Shown here piece by piece: positions 6,309 to 7,315 of a stretch of 7,315 bases of DNA (its first letter is position 1; every line of letters starts with the position of its first letter). The translations under genes and the position numbers were made by a program. Below the pieces are notes generated by a model. The model ran no database searches and was not told where the DNA came from. It saw only the letters and a program-made list of their open reading frames with translations. This DNA comes from Syntrophomonadaceae bacterium (lineage in GTDB: Bacteria; Bacillota; Dethiobacteria; DTU022): the NCBI GenBank assembly GCA_007126465.1, contig SLBE01000193.1, forward strand, positions 1 to 7,315, read 5' to 3'.

Positions 6309-6340
6309 AAAAAAGCCCTGAGCATACAGCTGCTTCAGGG
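6309..6340 (-). terminator. Intrinsic terminator of the FMN riboswitch expression platform
   Basis: In the transcribed strand CCCTGA-A-GCA pairs with TGC-TCAGGG around a 6-nt loop (one bulged A), followed by C and six U residues. It lies between the FMN aptamer and the ribD ribosome binding site, as expected for transcriptional attenuation. Its 5' arm is part of AGACCCTGAAG (complement of 6333-6343), which is perfectly complementary to the 5' end of the aptamer. Confidence 0.9.
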
Positions 6341-6374
6341 TCTTGGATAAAACAGGCCTTGTTTTATACCGCCT

Positions 6375-6522
6375 CTTCTTCCTTCCAGACTATACTGTCG
6401 GCTCCGGACTCTCACCGGATCAACCTTTACGGTTCGCGGGCTTTATGCTGCGGGATTTGCCGCAGGATATTACCGCCGGTTCGGAATTGAAGGGATATCC
6501 CTTCTCACCAGACCCTGAAGAT
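6375..6522 (-). ncRNA. FMN riboswitch (RFN element) aptamer
   Basis: The minus strand carries the conserved RFN blocks in order: ATCTTCAGGG, then GAACCGGCGGTAAT, a variable stem CTGCGG-CAAAT-CCGCAG, AGCCCGCGAACCG, the hairpin AACC-GTAAA-GGTT, GATCCGGTGAGAGTCCGGAG, then CCGACAGTATAGTC and GGAAGGAAGAAG, which closes stem P1 with ATCTTC. Aptamers of this class bind FMN and in Firmicutes usually stop transcription of rib genes when FMN is plentiful. The downstream terminator supports that mode here. An additional perfect 16-nt palindrome (6489-6504) sits where the short P2 loop usually is. The boundaries are approximate to a few bases. Confidence 0.95.
6510..6520 (-). promoter_or_regulatory. Putative antiterminator strand at the aptamer 5' end
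   Basis: The transcript segment CUUCAGGGUCU is perfectly complementary over 11 nt to AGACCCUGAAG, the 5' arm of the downstream terminator (6333-6343). The CUUC part also forms the 5' strand of P1. Ligand-bound P1 and the antiterminator helix therefore exclude each other, giving a simple switch: FMN closes P1 and frees the terminator. Confidence 0.7.
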
Positions 6523-6536
6523 AACGGCTATATAGG

Positions 6537-6564
6537 ATTATAGCACACTTTCTATATTTTTCAA
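6537..6564 (-). promoter_or_regulatory. Sigma-A-type promoter for the rib operon, overlapping the rpe stop
   Basis: On the minus strand TTGAAA (6564-6559) is followed by a 16-nt spacer and a perfect TATAAT (6542-6537). The -10 box overlaps the last rpe codons, since CTA TAA supplies its TATAA. Initiation about 6-8 nt downstream (near 6531-6529) would place the start only some 8 nt before the P1 stem of the FMN riboswitch. Confidence 0.8.
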
Positions 6565-7200
6565 ATCGCTGATCAAGGACATGCCACCTTCGGCTTTAAA
6601 TATTGCTGAACCGGCCACAAGTACAGTCGCACCGGCACCGACAATAGCAGGTGCTGTATCCCGATTAACACCGCCGTCCACTTCCAGTTCTATATTAAGA
6701 TCGCGCTTTTTGATCTGGGCGGCTATGTATTCTATCTTCGGCAGCACTTCCGGAATGAAAGACTGCCCTCCTGCCCCGGGATTAACACTCATTACCAGGA
6801 TTAAGTCCAGCAGCGGCCAGACATATTCAAGGACTGAAGCCGGTGTGGCCGGGTTAAGAGCCACTCCTGCTTTTGCCCCGGCATCATGGATTTGACGCAG
6901 GGCTCCGTCGAGATGGGCCGTTGCTTCAGCCTGGATAGTAACCAGGTCTATACCGGCATGAATAAATTGTTCGATATGCTTTTCAGGCTCGCTCACCATC
7001 AGGTGTGCATCCATAAAGAGTTCCGTTTGTGAACGCAGAGATTTAACTACCACCGGTCCGATTGTAATAGACGGAACAAAGTGACCGTCCATCACATCAA
7101 GGTGGACCCAGTCCGCTCCGTGTTTTTCAATGCGCCTAACTTCTTCATTTAAGCGGCTGAAATCTGAAGACAATAAAGATGGAGCTACCTTTACAGACAT
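6538..7200 (-). CDS. rpe: Ribulose-phosphate 3-epimerase
   Basis: Rpe interconverts D-ribulose 5-phosphate and D-xylulose 5-phosphate in the cytosolic pentose phosphate pathway. The 220-residue protein is a full-length TIM barrel. It shows VAPSLLSSDF at 5-14, HLDVMDGHFVPSITIG at 33-48 with metal ligands H33 and D35, DAHLMV with H66, the phosphate-binding loop VNPGAGGQSF at 139-148, EVDGGVN with D175 and VAGSAIF at 195-201. D35 and D175 match the usual acid/base pair. The ATG has AGGAGG (7216-7211) 10 nt upstream, which lies inside the end of rsgA; the two genes are 2 nt apart and probably translated from one message. Ribulose 5-phosphate is also the RibB substrate, which gives a metabolic link to the operon downstream. 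The 3' end doubles as the rib promoter. Confidence 0.98.
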   Translation of the reverse strand: MSVKVAPSLLSSDFSRLNEEVRRIEKHGADWVHLDVMDGHFVPSITIGPVVVKSLRSQTELFMDAHLMVSEPEKHIEQFIHAGIDLVTIQAEATAHLDGALRQIHDAGAKAGVALNPATPASVLEYVWPLLDLILVMSVNPGAGGQSFIPEVLPKIEYIAAQIKKRDLNIELEVDGGVNRDTAPAIVGAGATVLVAGSAIFKAEGGMSLISDLKNIESVL

Positions 7201-7202
7201 TA

Positions 7203-7315
7203 TCAGTAAGCCTCCTGTTGATCCAGTTCGTTGACAAAATATTTATAGTGTTCATAACGCATTGGGTTTAAGCTGCTGCCAACTTCTTCCCTGACTGCAC
7301 AGCGCGGTTCTGTGA
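7203..7315 (-). CDS. rsgA: Ribosome small-subunit GTPase RsgA, C-terminal 36 residues
   Basis: Only the tail is in the window. Read on the minus strand to the TGA at 7205-7203 it gives TEPRCAVREEVGSSLNP, then MRYEHYKYFVNELDQQEAY. The EPxCAV motif contains the last zinc ligand of the RsgA C-terminal domain, and the RYExY helix after it is also typical. RsgA is a circularly permuted GTPase that helps mature the 30S subunit. Its place directly before rpe is common in Firmicutes, often downstream of prkC, and supports the call. The stop is 2 nt before the rpe ATG. Confidence 0.88.
   Translation of the reverse strand, partial: TEPRCAVREEVGSSLNPMRYEHYKYFVNELDQQEAY

Overview
The window looks like chromosomal DNA of a Gram-positive, Clostridia-type Firmicute. 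This is inferred from the rsgA-rpe gene pair, the FMN riboswitch over a rib operon, strong purine-rich ribosome binding sites with several TTG starts, and a DNA polymerase I whose proofreading domain looks degenerate. No species can be named from the sequence alone. All recognisable genes lie on the minus strand, so transcription runs from high to low coordinates.

In order of transcription: the C-terminal tail of rsgA (7315-7203) is followed 2 nt later by complete rpe (7200-6538). A near-consensus sigma-A-type promoter sits across the rpe stop codon (6564-6537). It would start a transcript directly at an FMN riboswitch (about 6522-6375), which leads into an intrinsic terminator (6340-6309). 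Then come ribD (6275-5163), ribE (4556-3894), ribBA (3586-2384), ribH (2351-1890) and the first 622 codons of polA (1866 to the window edge).

RibBA, RibD, RibH and RibE cover the dedicated riboflavin enzymes: GTP and ribulose 5-phosphate are converted to riboflavin, apart from the dephosphorylation step usually supplied by a general phosphatase. Rpe interconverts ribulose 5-phosphate, the RibB substrate, and xylulose 5-phosphate. FMN made from the product should close the riboswitch. polA follows ribH by 23 nt with no visible terminator, so it may be reached by rib-operon transcripts.

The least ordinary part is the pair of long gaps inside the rib operon. The ribE-ribBA gap (307 nt) holds a 212-bp element with 17-bp terminal inverted repeats. 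The ribD-ribE gap (606 nt) holds a second diverged copy of its core and a further partial copy. Three consecutive hairpins are preserved between the two cores with compensatory base changes (five pairs, by hand alignment). This suggests a structured, probably mobile, non-coding repeat family inserted in the operon. The identity and function of this family are unknown to me.
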